Positions 1-6,122 of a stretch of DNA of 8,802 nt are shown one piece after another. This stretch comes from JBJEQG01 sp051881635 (GTDB lineage: Bacteria; Bacillota; Clostridia; Oscillospirales; Acutalibacteraceae): positions 1 to 8,802 of the forward strand of contig JBJEQG010000152.1 in the NCBI GenBank assembly GCA_051881635.1, read 5' to 3'. Each line of letters begins with the position of its first letter. The first letter of the stretch is position 1. The notes under the pieces were generated by a model that was given only the letters and a program-made list of their open reading frames with translations, had not been told where the DNA came from and made no database searches. A program made the translations under genes and the position numbers.

Positions 1-176
1 TCTTCTCCGTTAAACTCTAATGCAATACAATTTGGCATATCGTATGTTGGAACAGGAATAAAAAGCATATTACCGATTTTCACTTTCTTGTATGGTGAAG
101 ATGTAAATGGTTCAATTTTCAAAACACGATATTTGCCTATTTGAAATTCATAAGTAATCTTATTCACAATTACCAA
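1..176 (-). CDS. Partial unrecognised leftward gene (5' end only)
   Basis: An open frame reads leftward off the window edge with no stop, giving about 58 residues beginning (M)VIVNKITYEFQIGKYRVLKI. I do not recognise the family. The visible part alternates charged and beta-prone stretches, and has no signal peptide or membrane segment. No ATG is available near the 5' end. The likely start is TTG at 174-176, with GGAG at 182-185 five bases upstream; an in-frame GTG at 165-167 is the alternative. An in-frame stop lies further upstream, so the gene does not extend much beyond this point. A TATACT-like -10 (202-207) lies upstream without a convincing -35. A leftward terminator at 282-312 separates it from the integrase, so it is probably a separate transcription unit, belonging either to the element's left end or to the flanking chromosome. 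Confidence 0.5.
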   Translation of the reverse strand, partial: MVIVNKITYEFQIGKYRVLKIEPFTSSPYKKVKIGNMLFIPVPTYDMPNCIALEFNGE

Positions 177-276
177 ACTTTCTCCGTTTAATGTTTTTTG
201 AGTATAATAAAACAGTCATAAGGGCAGTTATAAGTTTTATTTAAAATGTTTTCACTTTATTACCTCTGAAACACCT

Positions 277-312
277 AAGAAAAAGGACAATCCCTCATGG
301 AGATTGTCCTTT
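277..312 (-). terminator. Rho-independent terminator, leftward
   Basis: A perfect 11-bp stem (AAAGGACAATC at 282-292 with GATTGTCCTTT at 302-312) encloses a 9-nt loop. Read leftward, the stem runs into TTTTTCTT (284-277), the U-tract expected of an intrinsic terminator. In the rightward direction only TTTC follows, so the leftward reading is favoured. It sits about 250 bp past the integrase stop and probably ends the xis/int transcript. Confidence 0.75.
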
Positions 313-530
313 CACTTGTTAATTGTGCAATTTTTTCATTTATACACCATTTTTAGCAAAGATGGGCGTAAGTTTGATGTAAGATGTAATTATTACTTGT
401 CGTTTGGTAAGGATTTCATTGTCGGGAGCTTATTTCTGCATATATGTAACGCTTTATAAGCTGATTTTTGTCTATAAAACGGAGTTCTCGTATTGACTGC
501 GATACTATTAACTTTTACTTTTCTTTGCAA

Positions 531-562
531 TTGGTCGTAAATTAGTCGTAAGTTGGTCGTAA
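531..562. repeat. Three tandem TTRGTCGTAA repeats, candidate integrase arm sites
   Basis: TTGGTCGTAA (531-540), TTAGTCGTAA (542-551) and TTGGTCGTAA (553-562) repeat every 11 bp, about one helical turn, so the copies face the same side of the DNA. They end four bases before the integrase stop codon. Tn916-type integrases bind short direct repeats near the element ends through their N-terminal domain. The position and phasing fit that role, but binding is inferred. Confidence 0.55.
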
Positions 563-565
563 GTT

Positions 566-1816
566 TTAAGCATCGTTTTCCTGTTCTTCTTTCAGTGCGT
601 TGAAGTAATCTTCAAAGTTGATAAGTTCAGACTTCTTCAATTCTTTTGTAGCATCTGCGTAAATCTGCAAGGTGGTCTCTGCATCAGCATGACCGAGTAT
701 ATCCTGCATAGCCTTGATATTTACGCCTGCTTCACACATTCTTGTTGTAAAGGTATGCCTGAGTGTGTGGTTGCTGATTTTAGGAAGCAGAACAGGATCC
801 TTTTTGCCTGTATCCAAGACTTTATAATTACAGTCCCTGACGATACGGCGGAGTGCTTTATTCAATGTGCTTTGATTCTGCGTATTGCCGAAACGATTGA
901 TGAAGATAAAATCGGTATATCCATCCACAACGGCATTACAAGAAAGTTCGGCTTCTTCCTGATACTCTTTTTCCTTGATAAAGGCTTCCCTTACCTTCGG
1001 AAGCATAGGTATCGTTCTTTCGCCTGCTTTGGTCTTTGGCGTGTTGATCGCAAATCCGCACTTTTCAGCACCGCCTCTGTCAAAGTAAACAAGGGTATGG
1101 TTTACGCTGATCGTACCTTCCTCAAAATCAATATCCTGCCAGCGAAGCCCTGTGACTTCTCCTACTCTCATACCAGTGTAAAGCATAACCGTGAATATCG
1201 GATACCATCTGTGATACTGACCTTGCTTTGAAAGAAAGCTCTCAAACAGCCTTTGTTCCGGTATGGTCAATGCTCTTTTCTTTTCGGTATCGTTATTATG
1301 GGCTTTCTTCAATTCTTTCAAAGCGTTGTCTGCAGGATTGTAACGCAGATATTCGTCCTCAACGCCTAACTCCAAAACCTGATGAAGAACGGTGTGAATA
1401 CTGTCAATCGTGCCTGCTTTCAAGTGCTGTGCATCTGCAAGATGATTATAAAAAGCTCTTACATCCGAACGCTTCAAATCAATTATATGTATCTTGCCGA
1501 AGCTCGGCTCAACATACTGCGTATAGGAGTATTTGTAACACTGAAACGTATTTGCTTTCAAGCCCTTTTTCAACTGCACCCAACGATGATACAGGTCGTT
1601 GATCGTCAGATCATTTTTGTCTGCCCTGATACCGTCCAAAGCGTCACGTAGCACATCATTTTCCTTTTCCCTTAACTCGTCAAGTGTCTTAGCATAGACA
1701 GAGTGTCTTTTACCTCTCTTGTCTCTCCACTTGTACTCAAACGTTCCGTTCGCTCTCTGATATTCTCCTTCTTTCAAAACTCGTCTTTTATTGTCCTTGC
1801 GTCTCTCTATTGCCAT
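566..1816 (-). CDS. int: Tyrosine recombinase/integrase (Tn916-like)
   Basis: This 416-residue site-specific recombinase would integrate and excise the element by strand exchange through a covalent phosphotyrosine. Three domains are visible. An N-terminal arm-DNA-binding domain (about 10-60, with GTFEYKWRDKRGKR) is of the AP2-like type found in Tn916 Int. A SAM-like core-binding domain spans about 70-165. The catalytic domain spans about 185-395. The catalytic set is complete: R217 in TGMRVGE, the lysine in TPKTKAGERTIP (K261 or K263), H350 and R353 in HTLRHTF, H376 in LGHAD, and nucleophile Y386 in QIYADAT. Length is normal for the family. The ATG start has AAGGAG (1823-1828) six bases upstream. 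The gene lies downstream of xis, from which it is separated by 88 bp holding a promoter, so int can be expressed independently. No truncation is seen. Confidence 0.95.
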   Translation of the reverse strand: MAIERRKDNKRRVLKEGEYQRANGTFEYKWRDKRGKRHSVYAKTLDELREKENDVLRDALDGIRADKNDLTINDLYHRWVQLKKGLKANTFQCYKYSYTQYVEPSFGKIHIIDLKRSDVRAFYNHLADAQHLKAGTIDSIHTVLHQVLELGVEDEYLRYNPADNALKELKKAHNNDTEKKRALTIPEQRLFESFLSKQGQYHRWYPIFTVMLYTGMRVGEVTGLRWQDIDFEEGTISVNHTLVYFDRGGAEKCGFAINTPKTKAGERTIPMLPKVREAFIKEKEYQEEAELSCNAVVDGYTDFIFINRFGNTQNQSTLNKALRRIVRDCNYKVLDTGKKDPVLLPKISNHTLRHTFTTRMCEAGVNIKAMQDILGHADAETTLQIYADATKELKKSELINFEDYFNALKEEQENDA

Positions 1817-1858
1817 AATTTGCTCCTTCCTGACACAAAGAGAACACGTCCGATTATT

Positions 1859-1888
1859 ATTCTATATCATCCGTGTCCCTTTTGTCAA
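1859..1888 (-). promoter_or_regulatory. Promoter for int
   Basis: Reading leftward, a consensus -35 TTGACA (1883-1888) is followed after 18 bp by TAGAAT (1859-1864), a 5/6 match to the -10 consensus. It lies wholly within the xis-int gap and points at int, leaving a leader of roughly 35 nt before the start codon. This suggests a sigma-A-type promoter giving integrase expression independent of the upstream mobilization genes. Confidence 0.65.
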
Positions 1889-1904
1889 TTAAAATAGACA
1901 TCGT

Positions 1905-2102
1905 TTACACAGAAAATGTTTTAGCCAGATATTCATCCATCTTTTTTCTCTTTATCAAACGCTTACTGCCTACCCACAAGACAAAAGGACACTTGTCATC
2001 ATCTGTCAGCTGACGGAGCTTATTAACGCCTATGTTAAAATAGGCTGCTGCTTCTTCGAGTGTAAGATTTGACTTCTCATAAATTGGAACTTCGTATTTC
2101 AT
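1905..2102 (-). CDS. xis: Excisionase-type small DNA-binding protein
   Basis: This 65-residue basic protein has the winged-helix layout of Tn916-family Xis. A helix-turn-helix (about 13-33, LTLEEAAAYFNIGVNKLRQL) is followed by a hairpin wing and basic tail (about 42-60, VLWVGSKRLIKRKKMDEYL). Proteins of this type bend DNA at the element ends and bias the integrase towards excision. The ATG has AAAGGTG (2111-2117) eight bases upstream. It lies immediately upstream of int on the same strand, the usual xis-int order of Tn916-like elements. The short leader upstream (mini-ORF plus hairpin, 2125-2175) suggests post-transcriptional control. The family also includes small transcriptional regulators; the position beside int makes the excisionase role the best reading. 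Confidence 0.85.
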   Translation of the reverse strand: MKYEVPIYEKSNLTLEEAAAYFNIGVNKLRQLTDDDKCPFVLWVGSKRLIKRKKMDEYLAKTFSV

Positions 2103-2124
2103 ATTATTATCACCTTTCTAAGCG

Positions 2125-2143
2125 AAACCATTCTCAATGGTTT
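2125..2143 (-). other. Hairpin in the xis leader
   Basis: An 8-bp perfect inverted repeat (AAACCATT at 2125-2132 and AATGGTTT at 2136-2143) with a 3-nt loop lies in the leader between the relaxase stop and xis. In the leftward transcript it starts at the stop codon of a five-codon mini-ORF and ends 7 nt before the xis ribosome site. There is no U-tract in that direction. Rightward it is followed by TATCTTTTTTT and could act as a weak terminator for antisense transcripts. Confidence 0.5.
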
Positions 2144-2160
2144 TATCTTTTTTTACACAT
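2143..2160 (-). CDS. Possible five-codon leader peptide (MCKKR) upstream of xis
   Basis: A strong ribosome site, AAGGAG (2170-2175), lies nine bases before an ATG that opens a frame of only five codons, Met-Cys-Lys-Lys-Arg-stop. The site begins 8 bp after the relaxase stop and is clearly not the xis site, which lies further on. The stop codon abuts the hairpin at 2125-2143. A good ribosome site feeding a minimal ORF and then a hairpin is the general layout of translational attenuators. It could instead be the remnant of a decayed small gene. No function is demonstrated. Confidence 0.3.
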   Translation of the reverse strand: MCKKR

Positions 2161-2183
2161 GATTGTGATCTCCTTAGATGAAA

Positions 2184-4028
2184 TTATCTTCTGAACTTTG
2201 GTTTGTTTGTACCGTTCAGAATTGTATCTATCTTCTGTTCATCATCCTCCTTAAATGCCACATTGTATTTTTCTTCCTGCCCGTTTTCGCTCTTGCTGAA
2301 TACCGCAAACATCTCCTGACCGCCAGTCTGTTTGTGTAATTCCTCAACTTCAACTCTTGTCAGCGTTCTGTAACGCATCTGTTTTCCGTTGAGCAGTGCT
2401 TCTGATTTCAATCTTGTATTGACCTTTGAATTTCTTGTTACAGAAAACAGATCATCACTTTCTGCCTGATGCTTGTCAGGATAAAGGCAGTGCAGCACAT
2501 AGTCCTTATTCTGCGGTAAAAATGCGAGTTTGATTTTTCCATTCTCCGGTGAAAATGCAACATAGCGGTCTTTTTCCTTCGTGAGCTTATCAATATCTTT
2601 TTTATCTATCACCAGAAATTCAACTTGCACACCAAGAAATTCAGCTCGCTTTTTCATTTCATTGTATTTCGCATCGGGCAAGTACCTTTTTGTATGTCTG
2701 TCGATAATCGCTTCATCTTTTAACTTCAATGCTTCGACCAAAAGTTTTCTGTCCCTTTCTTTGATTGTCACTATCGCATGATCATTGTACAGCTTAGCAG
2801 AGAAAAAGATCGGACAAGCATAAAGCTTTGGTATCCCTGAAAACTCGAATCTCAGAACACAGTTTTCTCCTTGCGAATGGATCAGCCTGCTATAAGGAAT
2901 GTTGCCCTCGTAGATCGGATTGCTTTTATATTTTTCAAGCTGTTCACTTACGGACAGCTTTTTTGTTTTGAACTTTCTCTGATGTGTGTGCATACTCAGC
3001 TTGAAGTATCTTTTATCAAGCAGCAGTTTCTTATGACGGCGAAGTATCAACATAAAGAGTACCTTCAGAAGAAAGAATAACGGGTTTTTCGATTGTCTTA
3101 TCTTCTGTCGCAGATCTTCTACTTCATCAGATTTTGCAAGTGGTGGATGTTTCTTGATATACGCTTTTTCGTATTTTTCAAATTCGCTGACAAATGGTTT
3201 CTGCGGTGGCGGCTGTTCTCTCGGTGGTAGTGGCTTCGGCAGAGAATAGTACCCCATCATTCTTTCCAGATTCTCTTTGGTATAATAATCTCCGAACTGC
3301 TTTGCCAAAGTGTCGGCTCTGATCTTCTTTTGCTCTCCGACTTTCTGAAAAGTAATGTGTCTGTCGGTATAACGAGTAACTTCAAATCCTTTGCATTTCA
3401 TAAAATCAACAAATGCTGTTTTACTGTGGCACAGTATTTTTGCTTCATCAAGTGCATGGCATAATTCAACTTTCCACGACTTACCCTGTTCCGCTAATTT
3501 CTGCGTTGCCTGATCTATACCACGCAGTCCGGTTGTTTCATCAATCACAGATAAGCCGTACTGTCTGCAAAGCCTGTCACTCTCAGCACGCATATTTTTA
3601 AGAGTCGCCTGATTGCCGAGCCACTTACTTCCTGTTTCTAAGCTGACCGAGTTTATCAGGAAATGATTATGTATATGGTCACGGTCAACATGAGTTGCCA
3701 CTATAATCTGAAATCCCGGTGCAACACATTCTGCCAATTCCTCGCCGATCTTGTGAGCAAGCTCCGGAGTGATTTTCTCATTTGGCGAAAAACTCTGAAC
3801 ATAGTGGTGTGCCAGAATCTTATAGTTCTTGCCAAAAGCAAATCTTGTAACATCGAACTGAGTAACGAGGCTGTCGATACTGTTATCACAGCAATTCAGA
3901 AAACTTGACTGAACGCATTTCTCGTCACCGCTTTTCGTCTCCGGCGAGAGAATATATTTTATCGACTTGATAACATACTCCGATGACTTTATCGCTGACT
4001 TCACAGATTTAACCATCGCCATTGGCAT
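2184..4028 (-). CDS. mobA: MOBP/VirD2-type relaxase (mobilization nuclease)
   Basis: This relaxase would nick one strand at oriT, stay covalently attached to the 5' end and pilot it into a recipient cell. In its 614 residues, the N-terminal nuclease domain carries the likely catalytic tyrosine Y25 (SIKYILSPE). It also has the metal-binding histidine motif HVDRDHIHNH (113-122, with H113, H120 and H122 as the expected triad). Conserved WLGN (136-139) and LCRQYGLSVI follow. Residues 317-329 form a short hydrophobic stretch flanked by arginines and lysines. The long C-terminal half (about 340-614) is less conserved, and I see no known domain in it. Three in-frame ATGs lie at 4028, 4022 and 4016. 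AAAGGG (4032-4037) is too close to the first and well spaced (nine bases) for 4022, so the true start may be 4022. The start overlaps the mobC stop, implying translational coupling. No coupling protein is present, so transfer needs a helper. Confidence 0.92.
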   Translation of the reverse strand: MPMAMVKSVKSAIKSSEYVIKSIKYILSPETKSGDEKCVQSSFLNCCDNSIDSLVTQFDVTRFAFGKNYKILAHHYVQSFSPNEKITPELAHKIGEELAECVAPGFQIIVATHVDRDHIHNHFLINSVSLETGSKWLGNQATLKNMRAESDRLCRQYGLSVIDETTGLRGIDQATQKLAEQGKSWKVELCHALDEAKILCHSKTAFVDFMKCKGFEVTRYTDRHITFQKVGEQKKIRADTLAKQFGDYYTKENLERMMGYYSLPKPLPPREQPPPQKPFVSEFEKYEKAYIKKHPPLAKSDEVEDLRQKIRQSKNPLFFLLKVLFMLILRRHKKLLLDKRYFKLSMHTHQRKFKTKKLSVSEQLEKYKSNPIYEGNIPYSRLIHSQGENCVLRFEFSGIPKLYACPIFFSAKLYNDHAIVTIKERDRKLLVEALKLKDEAIIDRHTKRYLPDAKYNEMKKRAEFLGVQVEFLVIDKKDIDKLTKEKDRYVAFSPENGKIKLAFLPQNKDYVLHCLYPDKHQAESDDLFSVTRNSKVNTRLKSEALLNGKQMRYRTLTRVEVEELHKQTGGQEMFAVFSKSENGQEEKYNVAFKEDDEQKIDTILNGTNKPKFRR

Positions 4029-4410
4029 CCACCCTTTCCATCAGCTTGTCGATTTTTCTTTCAAGGGTTTTGATATTCGCTTCTTTTTCGTCATAAGTTG
4101 CTTTGATTATCTTCTTCGTGATTTCAAAAACCGCATCCATCTGACGATTAACTGAAGCGAGATCGCTTTGAAGAATAAATCCTTGCCCATTTGCCACATG
4201 AGCGATCTGATTGATGTTTATACCGATTTTCCTAATCTCGTAAATCAGCTTTGCGATGTTTTGTGTCTGGAGCATCTTATGGTCTGATGCAGATTTCACC
4301 AGATACCTTGAAAGACTCAGGTGTGCGGCATCCGCTCTTTCCTGCAATTCTTTCTTTTCTGTCGGTGTAACTCTTACGCAGATTTCTAATGTTTTCTTTT
4401 CTTGGCTCAT
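4009..4410 (-). CDS. mobC: MobC-family mobilization accessory protein
   Basis: This 133-residue protein is of the MobC/relaxosome accessory family, which binds oriT and helps the relaxase open the nick region. The N-terminal part (about 8-45, VRVTPTEKKELQERADAAHLS) fits a ribbon-helix-helix DNA-binding fold. The diagnostic stretch IRKIGININQIAHVAN lies at about 59-74. The C-terminal third (about 90-128) is a charged helix, probably a coiled coil. The ATG at 4408-4410 is preferred, with AAAGGAG (4422-4428) eleven bases upstream. An upstream in-frame GTG at 4420-4422 overlaps that ribosome site and is rejected. The stop overlaps the relaxase start, so the two are probably made together. It is first in the mobilization unit, directly downstream of the putative oriT. 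Confidence 0.9.
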   Translation of the reverse strand: MSQEKKTLEICVRVTPTEKKELQERADAAHLSLSRYLVKSASDHKMLQTQNIAKLIYEIRKIGININQIAHVANGQGFILQSDLASVNRQMDAVFEITKKIIKATYDEKEANIKTLERKIDKLMERVDANGDG

Positions 4411-4908
4411 AGAACTTTTCACTCCTTTCGATTTTCCTGATTTTTATTTTATCAAACTTTCTGAAAAAAGCCCATTTCTTACGAGTATGCGACTTGTAGG
4501 ATTATAGGATTAGCAAGCATAGATTTCTGCTATACTTCGTATATCGAAATCGCTTGGTGGTGAAATCCCCACACCCCTTTTACATTTTGCCGATATGCAA
4601 AATCCAGAAATCGCTTTGCTCACCATAAATTAAAAAATCCAAAATTCTCGTTTTGCTTCTTCTGTGTTTTTTCGATTTTTACGAAGTAGGGCAGAAATGG
4701 ATTTTGCCAAAAATTCAAAATCTCAAATCTTGGATTTTCATGTTTTTAAGCAATTTCTGAATATACCATCAGAAGAAGACTGTGTAAAAAGGCTTCTTCA
4801 ACTGAATAGGCTAATCCGGATTTTTTATTCAAGGTTGCAAGATTGCATTTACGGAGAGCCTGCAACCTTGCAAGGTTGCAGAGTTTGTACAGATGCAGTC
4901 TTGCAACC
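4411..4908. other. Non-coding region between mobC and the RepA-like gene
   Basis: About 500 bp with no convincing gene on either strand. Near mobC it contains the oriT candidate (4511-4580). The middle is rich in short inverted and direct repeats made of AAAATCC/GGATTTT words, for example ATTTTGC (4584-4590) with GCAAAAT (4597-4603), and GAAGAAG (4772-4778) with CTTCTTC (4793-4799). The right end carries the nested dyad at 4831-4910. A TATAAT reading leftward at 4501-4506 could be the -10 of the mobC-mobA transcript, but it lacks a good -35. Confidence 0.5.
4511..4580 (-). other. oriT: Candidate origin of transfer (oriT)
   Basis: Just upstream of mobC lies a compound hairpin. Outer arms GATTTC (4522-4527) and GAAATC (4546-4551) enclose inner arms TATAC (4531-4535) and GTATA (4539-4543). 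TAGCA (4511-4515) with TGCTA (4528-4532) is an alternative pairing. The hairpin is followed by a GC-rich tract unlike its AT-rich surroundings, with GTGG (4557-4560 area) facing CCAC (4569-4572 area). A hairpin next to a distinctive short sequence, close to the relaxosome genes, is the common plan of oriT regions of mobilizable elements. The nic position cannot be assigned by eye, and the strand nicked is inferred. Confidence 0.45.
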
Positions 4909-4910
4909 TT
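4831..4910. repeat. Nested 80-bp dyad of AAGGTTGCA repeats (candidate replication origin)
   Basis: Four copies of AAGGTTGCA alternate in orientation: 4831-4839 (+), 4861-4869 (-), 4872-4880 (+) and 4902-4910 (-). The inner pair forms the perfect 20-bp palindrome at 4861-4880. The outer arms extend to 17 bp (4831-4847 and 4894-4910) and match as inverted repeats at 16 of 17 positions. Inner and outer pairs share exactly the same centre, 4870.5, while the 13-bp spacers do not match each other. No U-tract follows in either direction, so a plain terminator is unlikely. The last copy overlaps the stop codon of the RepA-like ATPase gene. Repeats beside a rep gene resemble iterons or a Rep-binding origin; they could also be an operator or resolution site. 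Confidence 0.6.
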
Positions 4911-5874
4911 ACTCTGGTAGTTGCCATTGCCATCCCTCTTTGGTTTTTATTGACCTGATATTCAGATTCTTTTTCGCCTGATTAAGAGTCCTCAAGGATA
5001 TGTATCTAATTTTAGCCTTTTTTTCTAATATTTGTTGCTCTATGGCTTTTCCGCTTGAAAGCTCATCCATCAGAAGTTTTTCTGCTTGCTCTATTTTTGA
5101 TGCACTGATTGTACCGTTAAGAAGATCATCTACTGAAATCTCATATTTCCCAATAAAACGAAATCCCGTTTCTTTGTTAAGCTCAAAAGCTATTGGATCG
5201 CCCTCTGGTGCAAGGCTGCTTTTTGTCGGAGCCATTACCCTAATCGTTGGATCATCTTTTAATCTGCCAACTAAAAGAACGCTTCTTGCTGCTGCTTGAA
5301 TATCAACGGAACCTAAACCCCTATATGATGCTTTCAGTCCTGTTGCTTTGTTCAGATGCCCGATTAGTATAATAGCACAGTTAAACTTTTCAGCAACAAG
5401 TTTCAAATGCGTCATCAGATCTCTTATTTCATTTGGTCTGTTCATATCCACGCTTCCTCCGATGTATGCCTGAATCGGATCAAGGATAACCAATCTTGCG
5501 TTTGTTCTCTTTATTGCATCTTCCAGACGATTGTCTGTTAGAGATAAACGACACTTACTTTCGTCAATAGCAGTAAACATTGATTCTTTTGCATTTGCAG
5601 CAGCCAGTCGAGGTTTTATGGTATCGGAAAGCCCATCTTCTGCGGTCTGATAAATGATGTTTATAGGATCTGAATCTTTATTGGTTTCGGGTAATTTTTC
5701 TCCCCTTGAAAGAATGGCGGCTAAATTCAATACAAGGGTTGTTTTTCCCTCTCCAGGATCGCCCTGTATAATAGTTATCTTGCCATAGGGAATATACGGA
5801 TACCATAGCCATTCCACCTCTGTTGTTTTGACATCTGCCAAGTTGATAAGTACTAATTCCGGTGTTTTGCTCAT
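4909..5874 (-). CDS. repA: RepA-like RecA-fold ATPase (putative replicative helicase)
   Basis: This 321-residue AAA_25/RepA-type ATPase belongs to the RecA/DnaB-like fold of hexameric helicases exemplified by RSF1010 RepA. The Walker A motif is GDPGEGKTT (38-46) and Walker B is LVILDP (128-133), followed by Q135. A conserved IGHLNK (171-176) and SYRGLGSVDIQAAARSV (183-199) follow, which in this family includes the sensor and arginine-bearing segments. The C-terminal 60 residues (about 260-321) look like a winged helix ending in KEGWQWQLP, as seen in related mobile-element proteins. The ATG has GGAGG (5885-5889) ten bases upstream. Its start overlaps the stop of the HTH gene in ATGA, so the two are coupled. 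It probably unwinds DNA for replication or maintenance of the excised circle. No primase or initiator is seen, so a host primase or another factor would be needed. Confidence 0.85.
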   Translation of the reverse strand: MSKTPELVLINLADVKTTEVEWLWYPYIPYGKITIIQGDPGEGKTTLVLNLAAILSRGEKLPETNKDSDPINIIYQTAEDGLSDTIKPRLAAANAKESMFTAIDESKCRLSLTDNRLEDAIKRTNARLVILDPIQAYIGGSVDMNRPNEIRDLMTHLKLVAEKFNCAIILIGHLNKATGLKASYRGLGSVDIQAAARSVLLVGRLKDDPTIRVMAPTKSSLAPEGDPIAFELNKETGFRFIGKYEISVDDLLNGTISASKIEQAEKLLMDELSSGKAIEQQILEKKAKIRYISLRTLNQAKKNLNIRSIKTKEGWQWQLPE

Positions 5875-6101
5875 TCGTTTTGTTCCTCCGTTTTCTTGCC
5901 CTCATCAGAGTCTGCCTGAAAGTCAATCCAAGCCATCAGCTTGTCAGTTGCGATGAGCCACTTCTTGCCCACACGAAAGCTCGGAAAGCCCTTAGACTTG
6001 ACCAGCGTGTAGCAGAACGAAACGGGTACACCAAGCACTTCTGCGAGTACCTGCGGTGTCAGCAGTGGTGGAAGTTTTTGAATTTCTTCTCTGTTTAGCA
6101 T
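5871..6101 (-). CDS. Small helix-turn-helix DNA-binding protein (excisionase/MerR-like)
   Basis: This 76-residue protein belongs to the HTH_17-type winged-helix group. The helix-turn-helix is at about 14-36 (LTPQVLAEVLGVPVSFCYTL), followed by the wing FPSFRVGKKWLIATDKLMAWI (39-59) and a short acidic tail (64-76). Similar proteins commonly precede RepA-like ATPases in mobile elements of Firmicutes. They may load the helicase at an origin or regulate the operon; neither is shown here. The ATG has an excellent CCTCCTT-complement site (AAGGAGG, 6110-6116) eight bases upstream. It is first in a two-gene operon with the ATPase, joined by a 4-nt ATGA overlap. Despite the Xis-like fold, the gene beside int (1905-2102) is the better excisionase candidate. 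Confidence 0.85.
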   Translation of the reverse strand: MLNREEIQKLPPLLTPQVLAEVLGVPVSFCYTLVKSKGFPSFRVGKKWLIATDKLMAWIDFQADSDEGKKTEEQNE

Positions 6102-6122
6102 AAATTATGCCTCCTTACTTAT

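Larger units (their letters stand above)
177..565. other. Non-coding left-end region of the element
   Basis: No credible gene was seen on either strand. The stretch holds a leftward terminator (282-312), a loose run of GTAAG/GTAAT words between 365 and 390 (GGGCGTAAG, GATGTAAG, GATGTAAT), and three tandem TTRGTCGTAA repeats (531-562) touching the end of the integrase gene. Because tyrosine recombinase genes of such elements usually sit next to one att site, the left attachment site is expected in this interval. I could not identify a core sequence, and there is no tRNA gene here. Confidence 0.5.

Noticed and set aside
689..1231. Rightward open frame of 180 codons opposite int
   Set aside because: It is antisense to the intact catalytic domain of the integrase and has no ribosome site or family features.
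4411..4422. GTG start for mobC giving a 137-residue protein
   Set aside because: The GTG overlaps the AAAGGAG ribosome site that serves the ATG at 4408-4410.
4831..4910. Reading the nested repeats as a CRISPR array or a simple terminator
   Set aside because: The copies alternate in orientation with short unequal spacers, and no U-tract follows in either direction.
4664..4981. Rightward open frame of 105 codons between mobC and repA
   Set aside because: It covers the repeat-rich non-coding region and the repA 3' end, has no clear ribosome site, and its composition looks like read-through of repeats.
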